NCBI GenBank assembly: GCA_018894105.1
Contig: CM032128.1
Span: 16,287,001 to 16,351,000 of the forward strand
From: Jacaranda mimosifolia
Lineage: Eukaryota; Streptophyta; Magnoliopsida; Lamiales; Bignoniaceae
Reading direction: 5' to 3'
Length of the DNA: 64,000 bases
The position numbers were made by a program, and so were the translations under genes. Of the stretch, positions 12,925-25,234 are shown in pieces (positions within the stretch are counted from its first letter, which is position 1; each line of letters begins with the position of its first letter). The notes below the pieces were generated by a model. That model made no database searches. It had not been told where the DNA came from and worked only from the letters and a program-made list of their open reading frames with translations.

Positions 12925-13554
12925 CTGCAGTTCACTTATCATTTGAAATAATTTGATTACTAGATTAAAAACTTTTCAATGGATTACCAAAAGGACAAAC
13001 AATGGATACATGCCTTTCGATTGTTGGTTATTGATTGATCAATATCGACAGTATGGCTTCATTGGAGAACAGAATACAAAGGAAACTATAACTATGGAAG
13101 GGCACAAAAGAAAATTAATAAAGAGTCCTTGATCACATAAGCAGAATCTTAAAGTTTAAGAAAAAAGGACCTATGCAGAAACCTATAAAAGAGCCCCTAA
13201 TACAATGAAACTGAAAATTTTCAAAATAACTCAAATTGTACCTGTAAAAGCTTATCATCAAATGTCAATTATCTAAGCCTAATTCAATACACATTGCAAC
13301 TTTTGAATTCACTAAAAAAAAAAAAAGGTAGCTTTGCAAGAAAATTATTGTTACCAAATGACTATGCCAGGGAAGCACCTAGCACAATTAACTGTCAAAT
13401 GCAATTGAGTGAAAGCATGATTTCATAGTACGAAGTGTTACTTTTTATGGTTTAAGATTATTTAGTTCCTCAACAATGTATTTTCTGTAAGAAAGTTTAA
13501 TAAAGGGTTTTTCTTCGACTAGAAACCAATTAAATGGCAAAAATACAAACTCAC

Positions 13555-13699
13555 TTTGTCAGCATTTCTAACTGAGATTGAACTGCATCAAGTAATGCAG
13601 GCCAAGATTCAAACTCCACTTGTGCTATTAGGACACCACAGCGAAAATAGGTTCCATTTGATCGAAGAGTACAATCATAGTAAGTGACAAAGATTGAGA
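13555..13699 (-). CDS. Gene X, exon with VSIFVTYYDCTLRSNGTYF
   Basis: The acceptor is AACAG (read from 13704 down to 13700) and the donor GTGAGT after ACAAA. The first two bases complete the G left by the exon at 14496, so the protein runs HPTS-VSIFVTYYDC without a break. Open segments are TLRSNGTYFRCGVLIAQVEF and ESWPALLDAVQSQLEMLT. The strand-rich first half and helical second half suggest a folded domain. Phase agreement with its neighbour makes this one of the best supported exons in the window. Family unknown. Confidence 0.55.
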
Positions 13700-14495
13700 C
13701 TGTTATATTGCACTGGAAAGCCAACCATATACAACAGAAAGTTTGTTGCTTACTATAGAGAAGAAAATTGGCCACAGTTTCTTGCGCAATTTGAACCTAC
13801 TGAGAGAGGACTCATGAAGGCTTTTTCGGCCCCCTCCTTGATAGAAAGGATTTTGACACACAAGGCCACTGAAGGATGCTTGGCACTTGAAAGAATGACA
13901 TACTCAGGTACAAAAACTTTAGCCTGATTGTCCATAATTACATTCAAGCCTTAATTTCTAAAGTAGATCATCAACTCCATGCCTCATACCAGTAAACTCA
14001 TTAACAACTTACAAAAAAAACATTACCAAATGAAAGACAAATGCTCTTAACACATTAACAATCTATTAGTTGAAATAGATTTAATCATTAGATAACTACT
14101 TTGAAACAACTAACAAGATCTTGAAAGAAAGAAGATGCTCGAATGCCCTCATCAGGTATGGAAACTTCAGCCTAATTATCTCTAAAATAGTTGCAAGGTT
14201 CTCTCGAAGAAAAAGTATATATATAAGAAAAAGAAAGAAGAAGAGAGAGCAAGAGCTACCATCAATAGGGGAAGGTGTTATAAGTAAACAAGCGAAAGGT
14301 AGGGATCAAAGTAGGAAGGGAGATCACAACTACCAACAATTACAAAGTAATATCTGCAAGATAGACAGTGGTGCAATATTAAGTTCATCCAGTAGAACCC
14401 ATGATCCCATTTTTAGAGCATGGTATAATAGTACAATACATTTCAGTACTAAAAACTATAGGAAAAAATAGTGAAGAATGAGCAAGTTTCCCCAC

Positions 14496-14584
14496 CTGAA
14501 GTAGGATGACCCTCAATCTCAGCAAAGTGTATTCCTTCATCACTATCAATTGGGAAATTTAACCCCAAGAAATTTATTGTCTGT
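14496..14584 (-). CDS. Gene X, exon with QTINFLGLNFPIDSDEGIHF
   Basis: The acceptor is TTTCTTTAG and the donor GTGGGG. The open frame is QTINFLGLNFPIDSDEGIHF followed by AEIEGHPTS. It leaves one base (G) that joins in phase to the exon at 13699. The equivalent place in copy B (about 23495-23585) has lost the frame, so this exon seems preserved only in copy A. Its upstream phase does not join the exon at 15736, so an exon may be missing between them. Confidence 0.5.
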
Positions 14585-14776
14585 CTAAAGAAAGAAAATC
14601 TAGTTAAAATAAGATAAAATTGCAAGTGCTAAGGTGGATGGAGAAAACTAAAACAAAAGGAAATAAACCCTGGATATTGACAACCAACAAGGTTTGCCAA
14701 CCTGCTCATATAAGTTATTTCGTACAGTTGTGAAAAATCTTCCTAAGGCAACAATTAAATTATATTACCATTAGCA

Positions 14777-15720
14777 AGGGGTGGCAAATGGGTGGGTTGG
14801 GTTGGGTATGGGTTGAGTTCAAAATGGGTTAGGTTGGGTTCGGCCATTTGAGGTTGGGTTTGGGCGAGTCCAAAAAAAAATCATAATTTTTTTACTAAAA
14901 ATATTACTACATTATTTTGTTAAATTATGATGTTTTATCTTTATTTTACATATGTTAATTAATTATTATTAACAAAAAGAAGATAATTAATAAAGTGGAA
15001 ATTGTAGTGACTTAAAACTCTTTAGTTGAAATTACCAAATGCAAACGCAACATTCATTTGGTATGTTTTTTATATATATATTAAAACTTTAGAATAAGTA
15101 AAAAAGAATCCTTAATTCTTATTAACTATTTAGTAATTCTCATTTACTCTATTATAATCTAACTTCCATTTCAATTAAAATTTTACTCTATTATAATCTA
15201 ACTCTCATTTCAATTAAATTTCATAAATGAAAGAAAGGTAATCTAAATACAAATTTTTAAAATTTCATAATAAACCTCCAACTTTATTTCCTTAAGATGA
15301 AAATTGTGACCTCATTGATATATGTATCTATACTATAAACTATGACGTGTAATTGAAATAATTCTAACTCAAATTATATATAAAAATTATAGTTACTTAC
15401 AGATATTCTTATTGTGAATTTAATAATTAAGTAAGAATATAAATAATGAATGAGTATGTTAATTTTGGATGGACTTTTTTTTCCCTCAAATTTTGGTTGA
15501 AATTGGCTTGAACAATTTACAACCCATTTTCAACCTATCTTCAACCTATTTTCACATCCATTTGAACTTATAACCAATTGAACCCACTTGAGCCCAACCT
15601 ACATTAAAACTATTAGAATCCAACCCAACCCAAACTTGCTCATATTATTTTAAACCCAACCCAACAAAAACTAAGTAGGTTAGGCTGAAACCATGATTCT
15701 AAACCAAAGTTGCCACCTCT
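14777..15720. mobile_element. Non-autonomous hAT-like element (944 bp) in copy A
   Basis: The ends are AGGGGTGGCAA on the left and the complement of AGAGGTGGCAA on the right, the typical plant hAT terminal pattern. The flanks share TAGCA (14772-14776 and 15721-15725), part of what was probably an 8-bp duplication. Copies B and C have the uninterrupted site (ATTAGCACCAACC in C near 29674), which proves insertion. Subterminal GGGTTGGGTT motifs on the left are mirrored by AACCCAACCC on the right. There is no transposase frame inside, so it must have been moved by another element. Confidence 0.85.
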
Positions 15721-15735
15721 TAGCACCAACCTCAC

Positions 15736-15916
15736 CCATGGAAGACTCTAGTTGCCCTTCCTGATCATTTTCATTTTCACCATCTTTATAATCCTCATTA
15801 ACACCAAATGCCTCAACAATGAAGTCTTGTTCCATCTCTATTTCTTTTTCATATTTACTTGGCATGTTAGATATGGCATCACCTTCTTCATTTGTATTCA
15901 AAAACACACAACAAAC
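15736..15916 (-). CDS. Gene X, acidic exon (copy A)
   Basis: The acceptor is TTAG (15917-15919) and the best donor is CATGG|GTGAGG. The open frame starts VCCVFLNTNEEGDAISNMPS and includes EQDFIVEAFGVNEDYKDG and NENDQEGQLESSMG. It begins in phase 0, matching the end of the exon at 16661. The region is strongly acidic and probably disordered. The copy in C (about 29700-29880) has in-frame stops. The hAT-like element sits only 16 bases past the chosen donor. A later donor after GCTAATG is also possible, and then the element would lie at the junction itself. Confidence 0.45.
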
Positions 15917-16660
15917 CTAAGTTTGTGTTTTGAGAAACTATTCTAATTAAAAGATCGAAGCATGAAATCGCATACCTTTTTGGAGGTCCTAAGAAGCTGA
16001 TCTTCATTATTTATTTGATAACTACATCATTTAATATTACACCCTCACCCTTACAAGTTCCACCATTTGTATCTTTGAGTTACCTCTTTCACACTATCAT
16101 TTTCTTAGTCCTCTACGATACCAAATCCTTTGGCAAATAGTGAAGCAAAAGTTTGCAAGTGCATAAATCAATTTAGATACCTACATAAAAGAGAAAAAGA
16201 CCTGGCTCAACAATCAGTTCTTTTTTTCATTTACTCTTCAAAAGGTTCTGCCTATAGCTTTTAATGTTCTTCATGCATAGAATCTACTTAATAGAGATAA
16301 GAAAAGTTATCTGGTACAAGGTGAAGTTAGTAAAAAACTGCAACATACTATAGATGACCAGAAAATCCTGCAGAAGATTGCCTTAAATATTGTTTCATAT
16401 CTACTAGGGCAAAAGAAGAACTTGTCCCTAGATTATCATCTCTAAAATAGATGTGATGTTCTCTAGTAGAACTATATATATATATATGCAAGTCAACCAA
16501 ATTTATTGCAAAATGAAGTCAAAATAAATAACAAACTTACAACATACTGAAACTTTTATGATGAGCATCTAGTCTCTATTATTAAACATCTAGTCAATCA
16601 AGAAAATAAAAGAATCCAAATCAAAAAATCAGGTCACAAAGATCAGATAAGATTATGTTC

Positions 16661-16771
16661 CTGGCTCCTCAATTCTTGGAAAGTGCTTGCTAATCTTCCT
16701 AATGCATCAGTCTTCCAAACTGCCATCTCTGGCATCTGACATGCCATTAGAAACACTTTCCTCTGACCGAT
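16661..16771 (-). CDS. Gene X, exon IGQRK...LRSQ (copy A, donor mutated)
   Basis: This is exactly 37 codons with no stop: IGQRKVFLMACQMPEMAVW then KTDALGRLASTFQELRSQ. The acceptor TTTGTAG is intact. The donor, however, reads CCAG|GAACAT, while the paralogue in copy C keeps CCAG|GTACAT. So copy A has the better protein and copy C the better splice site. Unless a different site is used, splicing in copy A would fail here. Confidence 0.5.
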
Positions 16772-17829
16772 CTACAAAAGCAAACTGCATTAAGGATGGC
16801 TCTATTGAATACTGGAAGTATTTTGCAGAATAACAAAAGCTATTAACGATTATGCAAGAACAGATCAAATAGCGCATAGTACGTGCTCCATATCTTTATT
16901 GCTAGAACACTGGAAAATGTGCAAGATGAAGCCAGATATTTACTAGGTTAATATGAAAGATTTCTAGGATCAACCTAAAAGTTGAAAAGAAAAATGGAAA
17001 TAGAATACGAAAGATGATCACAACTTTCAATAAAAATAAAACAAGGTCGTCCTTGTATTTCTAGAAAGTAGTATAGTGTATTATGATTTTCGTTTAAGCA
17101 ATGCTAGTGTAAGAGCACTAAATCACAAGTGTAGAACTAGACATCAAGTAAATGCAAAACTATAAGTATTATGAGGAAGTGGCAATAATGTAGCCATTTA
17201 TTTATAAGCTTTTTCAATTTGAGAGACAACAACATGAATACTTGGTTTGTTATTTTACAACAGCCATAACCACTCTTGAGTTCCTATCATCATGGATTAT
17301 TCAGTTCTTCATCATAAAGCCACATAGAATCAAAGAGACCAAGAATCCTCCACGATTGCATAACTTATTGATTTATTTTGCAAGGACAAAATGCATGCAA
17401 AAAATAGAAAAGCCAAAGCCAAAGAGAATTAAGATAAAGTAACTTTGTCCCAAAGCAGACTCAATTTTATAATCAGATTAACAAAAGATCCTCTTTTTTG
17501 TCTTCTTCCTAAATCAACTAACAAATACAACCCCAGTTATTTAGGCCTTATGGATTTGCTCCAACCAAAAACCATATCCAATAGAGTAAGCTAAAGTAGT
17601 TCCAAGTTTAATTAATCAGGATAGGATAGAAAAATGACTGCTTATGCACCTTAGATTTCTGAAAGTCAGAATAGATTTCTAAATAAATAGACAAATCTTT
17701 TTAGTTCCAAGTATTCATATGGTTGTTCTAAACTATTTGTAACAACAAAATTTCGTTATGCGGCAAATTGTAGAGACCATCAAAGAGTTGATGCAGAAAT
17801 TGCAGAATGTGAGATTAGAATTTTGAGTA

Positions 17830-18012
17830 CATAAGCGTTATAGGCAACAGTAGCATGTTGATTCTTGATAAAGCAGTGAGCTACCACTATCGGCTTCGCT
17901 GTTAGAGTTGATGGAGCTCGAGAACAAGTTTGACGAAGGTCATATACAGTGTCTCGAGAACTTGAGTTTACTTGCAAAATTATAGGCAACAACTCATTAT
18001 TTTTCTTGTATC
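17830..18012 (-). pseudogene. Gene X, frameshifted exon (copy A)
   Basis: The frame is NNELLPIILQVNSSSRDTVY followed by DL, where an extra base (GACCTTCGTCAA against GACCTTGTCAA in copy C) throws it off. Copy C continues VKLVLELHQ. Later text in another frame (NSNSEADSGSSLLYQES) still looks coding, so more than one indel separates this from the ancestor. The acceptor CAG of copy C has become CGAG here. Confidence 0.45.
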
Positions 18013-19078
18013 TCGATTAGATGATAAACATAAGAACCTGACCTTTTGACCTACATAAGTGACAATAGATCTATCATATCAATCATGAATGATAAATAGA
18101 ACGATGCATGTATTAAATCTAATGTAATTTAGCTAGAAACTGAAAGTTTCAAATATTTTAAGAAGAATGAGACACCAAAGTTCTTACACTACTACATGGA
18201 TAGCAAATTTCAGAAATGGCATTTCTTTCAAAAGTAGAATTAAATTTTGACATGGGGAAAGTGCATTCCCACGTAATATCTTTGAGAGAGGGTAAACACA
18301 ATAATGTAACAAAGTACACACTTGCTTCTACAACTCATACGACAATCAAAATGAAAAGATTTTAAGACCTCTAGCCAATTCAAGAAAAAGATAATATACA
18401 CTTCACATAGATGCTAAATCTATTATATGGTTGTGGCTTAAATTAAAACGACTAGTCCATCAAAATGCACTTTTTGTGAACATACCTACATGAGACTAAA
18501 ATTTCTATGAAAATTCAGGTGCATTTTTCAGTAGAACTTGATTGAAGTAATGCTCTTTAAGTTGAAAGTATTCACTGTTGTCCATTTACTTCAATGGAAT
18601 GGCTCTGAAGGTGGCTAAAATCAACATTGACGTTCTTAGAAGAATGATCACTTTTTTTCAGGCTTTCAGCAACAAATATTGAACCTCATAGGATGGATGG
18701 AGAAGCTTAGACTATGATGTGTGATATTGGTCCCATATGATAGCACAAATCAGTCAGCAAAACAATATTTGACTTGGCATGGAGTTGCAGACAAAAGTAA
18801 ACTAACAAAGTGAAAGCTTTGAGCATCTTAGCAATTTAAACTAAAATACAGTGGTTGAAAATTAGTAGCATCACATCATCACTCTAACTAAGAGAATTTT
18901 CTTTTTTAGCTGAAAGAATAATTTTGTTAAAGATAATTACATTGAAGAAGATATTCCAAAAGGAAATAAAGCAATAGTTTTTTCAAGGAAAGTAAAAGGA
19001 AAGAAGTTTTGAACTTCAAACAGTGACGTTGATCCAAAAAGGAAATAGAACAAAATATAAACTCAAGGTGGATTACAT

Positions 19079-19096
19079 AACAACAACAACAACAAC
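19079..19096. repeat. (CAA)n microsatellite
   Basis: Short run of AAC/CAA triplets beside the left end of the solo LTR. Confidence 0.8.
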
Positions 19097-19139
19097 TGTA
19101 CCTATACAGAATTTTTATGCTTTAAAAAGGAAAAAAAAA

Positions 19140-21368
19140 TATTGGACTAGTGCCCTGCAAGCCAATTAGATTGGTCTTGTAAACTATTTTCTTGTAAGAT
19201 AATCTTAATTGAATGATATTCATTATATGACCATCTTCATCTTATGATCATTATTACTTCACTAGCATTTGGTTGAAGCCCTTTGATCATACAAGACTGC
19301 GGGACTTAGTCATGCACTGGCTGGTGATTATGGAATAAGTCTTACATGGTCGTGATCTTTAATCTTCCAAATCATAGGGTCCTATGAGACTGGGCATCTG
19401 AGATCCAGACAGACTTGCATTAACGATGCATAAATCCAAGGACTGGATGTTGCTCCATTCCATGAGCAATTCCATATGAGATATGGATGCATGCTTGTAG
19501 GTGCTTGTTAGAGAACAACACACTAAAGGCCCGCCTGGAGAATCCACTAGATAACCAAAGTAGAAAGTCGGTAATGGCAAATTCTCTAACTTACGCTAGT
19601 GCATATAATTAGTCCTTCGACCTGAGGATCTATGGTAATCTTGTGTTTATGTCTTTATGCTTAGACTCTTCCATGGTCACTTAGCGAGCTGTTTAGGCGG
19701 TGATTGGGTATGAGCTACTTAAATACGGAGGTTTATGATATTTCAGATGGAATTCGATTCTTCATCTTTGTGAAGAGCGGGTGCATCTCCTATGTATTCC
19801 ATAATGATCGATTCCAAGAAATCCTTATGCAAGGTAGTATGACAATTTGGAAAATGAATTTTCCAAAATTTAGGTCATAAAATGGAATCGAACATTGAGA
19901 ATAGAGACATCGAGGCTATTAGGGAGCCGACAAATATCTTGCCCTTGGCCTCCTTCGAGAGATAGGAGATGAAAGGACTGTATTTGCATGGTACAAGTAA
20001 AACTATAATAGTTCTCCAAAAGCATTCATTTCGGTCAATTAGTTGGGCTCCATGGGCTTGAGGTTGGACATCGACCATAGAGATTGAGCACTCTTCAATT
20101 AATTTAGATTAATTGAATTGAGTCGATTAGTTTAAAGGAGTTTAAACTAAAATGAATATATGATATTCAAAAGTCACAAGGAGTGTGAGCCCACGTCCAA
20201 TGAATGGTCGAACCTATTAGGTCACACACAAAAGCTAATTTAATTTCCTAAATAATGGAGAAATTTTTCTAAGTGTTAGAAACTCACTCCAAGTGATCGA
20301 TTTTGGAGTGACCGAAAAGGAATATTTTGCCTTGATTAATTTAATTGTTAAATTGATCAAATAATTTAAAGAGTTAAAGAGACCAATGGTTAAGGAATTA
20401 ATTATGTCATGCCACATGACCTTCAATAGATCAAATTAACTTAAAGAGTTAAATTAACAATTCTTAGCTTAAAGAGTTAAGCTAATTGACTTAAGAGTTA
20501 AGTCAATGATTAAATTAATTAAATTAAAGTTTTTAATTTAATTAATGAGAAGAATAAATTTTGGAGGAAAAATTCAAATGAAAGGTTTATTTGGTGTGGC
20601 ATTTAATTATTTTGAAATTAGATTCCAAATGTAATTGAAATGCACACAAAATTTAAATTTTATTTGAATTTACCAACTCACAAGTAAGTGGGCGGTCCCC
20701 CACCTTGAGGAAGGTGTGATACAACCTTGGAATCATAGCATCCTCCTTTTATATATAGATATAGAGGTGAGAGTGAGCAGCACAATAATTTTCCATGTGA
20801 AGAATTAGATTCTCACATTTTTCCCTCCTTCAAATGTTGCCTCATGAGTTGAAGCTTCATTTCTCTCTTCTTCTCCAACCCCTAAATCGGCTATAGACCT
20901 CTCATTTCTCCTCTCTATCTCCATCTAATATTGAGGAGAAATAGGAAATAGCATTGGTGTGTGGATCATATTGATAGAGGCAAGACAATAGGATTGCTAG
21001 CCTTTAGAGATCCACCAATCTGGCAAGTAACTTGGAAATTTTATTTCAGGAAATTCAGAAGGATTTTTTATCTGAAATTTTCACAGTAGGTTCATCAATG
21101 AATTAGAAAGCTACTGGAATTTTTTCATAATTTTTATAGGGACTTTGGATCAGGCAAAAGTTGCTCCAAATCCGCTACGTTGCTATTTGACAGTTTTTGG
21201 ATTGAAGAAGTGTTGTTCATCTTTCCTTTGAATTTTTGCTAATCAAGGTAACTCTCCATCCAAATCTGAATCATAAACATGTTTAGATTATTGTTTGCTT
21301 GTAAAGTATTAGATAATTTTAGCTTTTGAAGTTTTAATTATTAGATCCTAGTGCCTCACTTACCTTCA
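19140..21368 (+). mobile_element. Solo LTR, 2.2-kb copia LTR family
   Basis: It matches the LTR at 54157-56351 along its length: AGTGCCCTGCAAGCCAATTA at the start, TTGCATTAACGATGCATAAA at about 19418, and CTTCA at the end. No primer-binding site follows 21368 and no coding domain is attached, so it is a solo LTR. The flanking pentamers (AAAAA and CAAAC) do not match well, so the target duplication has decayed or the edges are off by a few bases. Confidence 0.8.
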
Positions 21369-23060
21369 CAAACTTTGACAGTTAGCCCAACCAATCGACT
21401 CTAGTCCATCAAGACTTGAGGTATCAAAACCTAGATTATACTCCTGTATTAAGAAATAACACACTTTATTTAGTTCATTGAAGTTATACAGTTCATTAAA
21501 ATTGAAGCTACACAGTTAGAAAATGACATTTTCTAGCTAATCAATTTAAGAAATGGAATAGGACATATCACAAATGAGTATCATATATCTCGTTTCTTTC
21601 TTAGGGTAACATGGGGTTGCATTAAGTACATCGGGAAGAAATATGTACAGAGCAGCAGGACTTTCTTTAAGAACTTAAACCTCCAATAGTTGGATAATTA
21701 CTATCTTTCAATAAGATACCCAAAAGGTATATTTTGATATTAATAGAGGCAGAGAAACATGAAGATTTACAAAATGGGAGCTACATAAACTCCTAACATA
21801 CTGATAATACACACATCCTAAAGATCCAAGTAGGCAAAATGGACAAACATGAAATGAGAAAAGCTGAAATAGAATATACAAACTGTTGTACTACACAAGT
21901 CAGCATTTTTTAGAACAATCCATTTTCAATTTCCATGGCATTGATCAGTAATCCAAGTTACCCTTTAAAACTTCACAAAGTCATGCCCTTTCTGATGATT
22001 CTCTTCCAAGTCCCTAATCATGGTCAACTTCAAGTTTTAGATGCTCAATAATTTCAACTACGAAATGAAATCTCTTATCATTGGATTATTTATGAAGGTT
22101 GGCCAACTATTATGCCATATAGGAATGCAAGCCGTCGAGTACTAAGATCATTCCTTTGAATAAATGCCACTGGGGAAGACTCCAAACAACAAATTGCAGA
22201 ACTAATTCATATATCTTTCAACTTAAACGATAGTGAAGGGGGCATTATGTTACTCAAAACAACCAAGTGGTTCAGATATATCAATTGCAGATGAAATATT
22301 GATTTCATTTATTACATATCCAGTTAGCTCAACCAATAATCTTATTTGAGGTCTTCCTAGATACAGAGGACCAACTAATATGCACAACCACTGATGTTAT
22401 ACATAATGTTCCACAACATCTAAGCAATGATGTAAGAAAAGACAAAATCTTAAACGTATTATTGCTCGACATCACATATGACTGACACAGATAACTTTCA
22501 GTAGATATGTTTCCAACAACCAATGAATTGGGACTGAGCTTTACTATATAGGGTGTGGAATTACGAATGGCTTATTCTTACTATTTCATAACTTCTACCC
22601 GATTAGCTGCCCTACACATTCTTCACAGGTAAATGGAACGGAGGAAACAATTAGATTTTGATTTCTCAAAGGCATTTGAAAACATTCAATGAGAATTTAT
22701 AAGCAAGTCAAGCAAAAGATATATCAACATTTGAAAAACAAGTACTGGCATTGCATAATTTGGAAAAAATGGATCATATCCCAGAGATTAAACACCTATT
22801 AGGAACATCTTGACAGAATTTTTCATATAACATAGTTTCCTAATGTAAACTTTTATTAAATGTAACCAACTTTGAAAAAATAGGCCTTTGAGCAAGCTAA
22901 ACATGGGAAGATAATCCAACTAGGTTGTCAACATAGACCTAAATCAATAGGACATTGAAAAGATATAACTGACAAAAATAAACATCAAACTATTTAAATA
23001 ACATTATTAAGTATTTTAAATACAAAATTCATGTGCTAAGAGAAAAGTTGAGTCGAAAAA
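21369..23060 (-). pseudogene. Decayed coding remnant (about 22080-22530), rest non-coding
   Basis: On the minus strand near 22305-22372 a frame reads GPLYLGRPQIRLLVELTGYV, then INEINISSAIDISEPLG before a TAA. Further down, FCNLLFGVFPSGIYSKE and ACIPIWHNSWPTFINNP are readable in the same direction between stops. These clearly come from a protein, possibly an upstream part of gene X, but stops every 20-40 codons mark it as dead. Family not recognised. Confidence 0.4.
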
Positions 23061-23970
23061 GGAGTATACCTTAGTGAATCAATTGAGGAAGGACGTAGGA
23101 AAGCCTTTCCAGTTGCCTCTTAATAGGAAGGATTTTGACATGAAAAAACTCTTAAAGATGTTGATCAGTTGAAAGAATGGCCCAGCTCATGAGTGAAAAC
23201 ATATGTTTGATGGTCCAAAATTTCATTCAAACCCTAATTTTTAATGTTAAGCCATCAACCCCATGCTCTAAGCTAGCAAAATGATTAACAACTTATGGGA
23301 AAAAACTATCAAATGAAAGACAAACTCTCTTGCCACATTAATAGCCAATTGATTTTTTTAGTTGAAACTGATTTAATCATTAGATAATTGCATTGAAGCA
23401 ACTAACAAAATCTTCACAAACAAATGAAGAAGAAGAAGAAGAAGAAGAAGAAGAAGCAGAGAAAATAATAGTTTTGTGGTGAAGAATGAGCAAGTTACCC
23501 CACCTATAAAGTAGGATGTTATCAGACCAAGCAAACTATATTCCTTTATCACATTCACCTGGCAAATCGAAACCCAATAAATATATATCTTTTTGAAGAA
23601 AGAAAATCCACTTAAAATAACATCAAGTGCTAAGGTGGATGGAGGAAACAAAAGGTGAATATTCATAATTACTAAGGTTTGCTAACCTGCTTAAATATGT
23701 TAATTTGTATAACCATATGTCTAGAAAATTTTGCAGGGCAACAACTAAACAACATCATTGTTAGCACCAAACTCACTGTGGCGGACTCTAGTTCATATTC
23801 CTGATCATCTTTATTTTCATTATGTTTAGAATCCTCACTAACACTGAATGCCTCAAGAAGGAATAAAGTCCTATTGCCATCTCTATTCCTTTTTCAGTTT
23901 TACTTAGCATGTCAGCCATGGCATCACATTCTTCATTTATCTTTAGAAATAAACAATGTTTTAGTCCAAA
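23060..23970. repeat. Segmental duplication, copy B (partial)
   Basis: It follows copy A from about 13770 to about 15900: AGAATGGCCCAGCTCATGAG region, then AACAACTTATGG, TTTAATCATTAGATAA, and GTTAGCACCAAACTCA at about 23761. It is shorter and more decayed than A. It lacks the hAT-like element, giving one of the two empty-site references. The equivalents of the exons at 14496 and 15736 are broken here. Confidence 0.8.
23426..23456. repeat. (GAA)n microsatellite
   Basis: Ten GAA units inside copy B. The matching place in copy A has only a short GAAAGAAGA, so the repeat grew after duplication. Confidence 0.95.
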
Positions 23971-24304
23971 CTCAAGGTTTAAAGTTTGCAAACAAGTGTA
24001 GAGAACACTATAATGAGTTCAAACAGATCAAGGAACCAAAAATATCTCACCAATTCATTGGCTAATTTTTTAGATATTGTAAGAAATGTTGTTAGGAGGT
24101 GACTTTCAAATAACATTTGATGAATAAGATATTCTACCATAACAAGAGCAGTATCGAGACGTAGAGCCAAAATCATGAGAATAATTTCTAAATTTTCTGA
24201 AGACTACGATGATCATCCCCTTCCTTGAAGAGGAAAAGAATTTGCTTTTTAAAAAGTGCAGTTGGTTCCACTAATTTAGCTAAACGGGTGAATTTGAATC
24301 CTCA

Positions 24305-24793
24305 GGGCTTGTTTGCTTGGGTGTATGGGATTAGGATGGACTAATATGCTAGTGAAACATGCTAGAAATGGTATCCAAAATCATGTAATTTATTATTTGC
24401 TTGGATTTTCGAAATTAGTGATATCCCATGCTTAATACTATCTAATGTTTGGTTGGCAAAATTGCTCAACATGATTACACTTTGCAATGTCCAAAATGTC
24501 CTAACTGCTAAGAAGGTAAATTTCCAAAATTTGGCATAAAGCATTGAGGATAGGATTTTTATGAGGGTAAGAATATCATTTTCATTCTTTATCAGATAAA
24601 ATTTGAAAGAATGAAAAATGGATCAGGCCATGATGGCTTGATCTATAAACCAACTTGGCCCATTATACCATGTTGGCCTCAAAGGTATCATGGGCCATAA
24701 AATTGTGAAGCAAACATGAGATAAAGATTGAAAATGATCTATCAAACTTTATTCAACGAAGCAAACAAGGCCTTATAGGAACCAAACAGGGCA
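24305..24793. mobile_element. Probable small inverted-repeat element (MITE)
   Basis: The left end GGGCTTGTTTGCTT is mirrored by AAGCAAACAAGGCC near 24760-24773, and a second mirrored motif (CCAAACAGGGC) lies at 24783-24793. The GGGC-TGTTTG pattern is common at ends of plant hAT-type MITEs. No target duplication could be confirmed and no frame lies inside. Confidence 0.5.
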
Positions 24794-25234
24794 TAAAATA
24801 AAAATAAGTGACAATTACAGGATTACTGTGATGTAAAAGAAGATAAATTTCTTGAAAGGAGAAAAGAATGTACTTGGTAAAAATTGTACGCAGAAGTTGA
24901 TTTATGAGAAAGAATGAACTCGTCATAACTAAAGAGAGGCAAATTAAATGTTATGGTGCAATCTTAGGATCAAAACTAGAGGAAAATATACATTTCAATT
25001 AAAGAAATGATAGGATATCAAAAATCTAGTATACAGAATAATCAAAGTATTTGATATTTTCATATAAGATTACATTGAAATTGATCACCTCAAAGTATTT
25101 TTAGCTATTGCTTGATAGACCTTTTGTTTGTCTATATCGCTGCAATACATATACACCCACACATGTACATCATATGAAAAATATATCACTACAGTTGTTT
25201 CTATGACTGTTGGGCGGGGTGGGAATGTTGTTAC

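Larger units (their letters stand above)
12661..12939. repeat. 140-bp tandem duplication carrying duplicated exon candidates
   Basis: Unit 1 (12661-12800) and unit 2 (12801-12939) are direct copies with scattered substitutions. On the minus strand each contains one exon-like segment with its own acceptor and donor. Confidence 0.85.
13770..18980. repeat. Segmental duplication, copy A
   Basis: This matches copy B (from about 23060) and copy C (from about 29531) in the same orientation. Examples of shared text are CTGCTCATATAAGTTA near 14702 and 29610, and GTCTCGAGAACTTGAG at about 17951 and 37648. It carries gene X exons and their introns. Copy A alone has the hAT-like insertion at 14777-15720, and it lacks the copia element found in copy C. 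The match to C fades near 18980, shortly before the solo LTR at 19140. Confidence 0.85.

Noticed and set aside
13694..13927. A plus-strand frame with QFEPTERG
   Set aside because: It overlaps a minus-strand exon that is in phase with its neighbours, and the equivalent in copy B is not preserved.
14790..14860. Telomere-like GGGTTGGGTT repeats
   Set aside because: They are subterminal motifs of the hAT-like element, mirrored at its other end, not a telomeric array.
19135..21373. A target duplication for the solo LTR
   Set aside because: Flanking AAAAA and CAAAC agree at only three of five positions, so no duplication is claimed.
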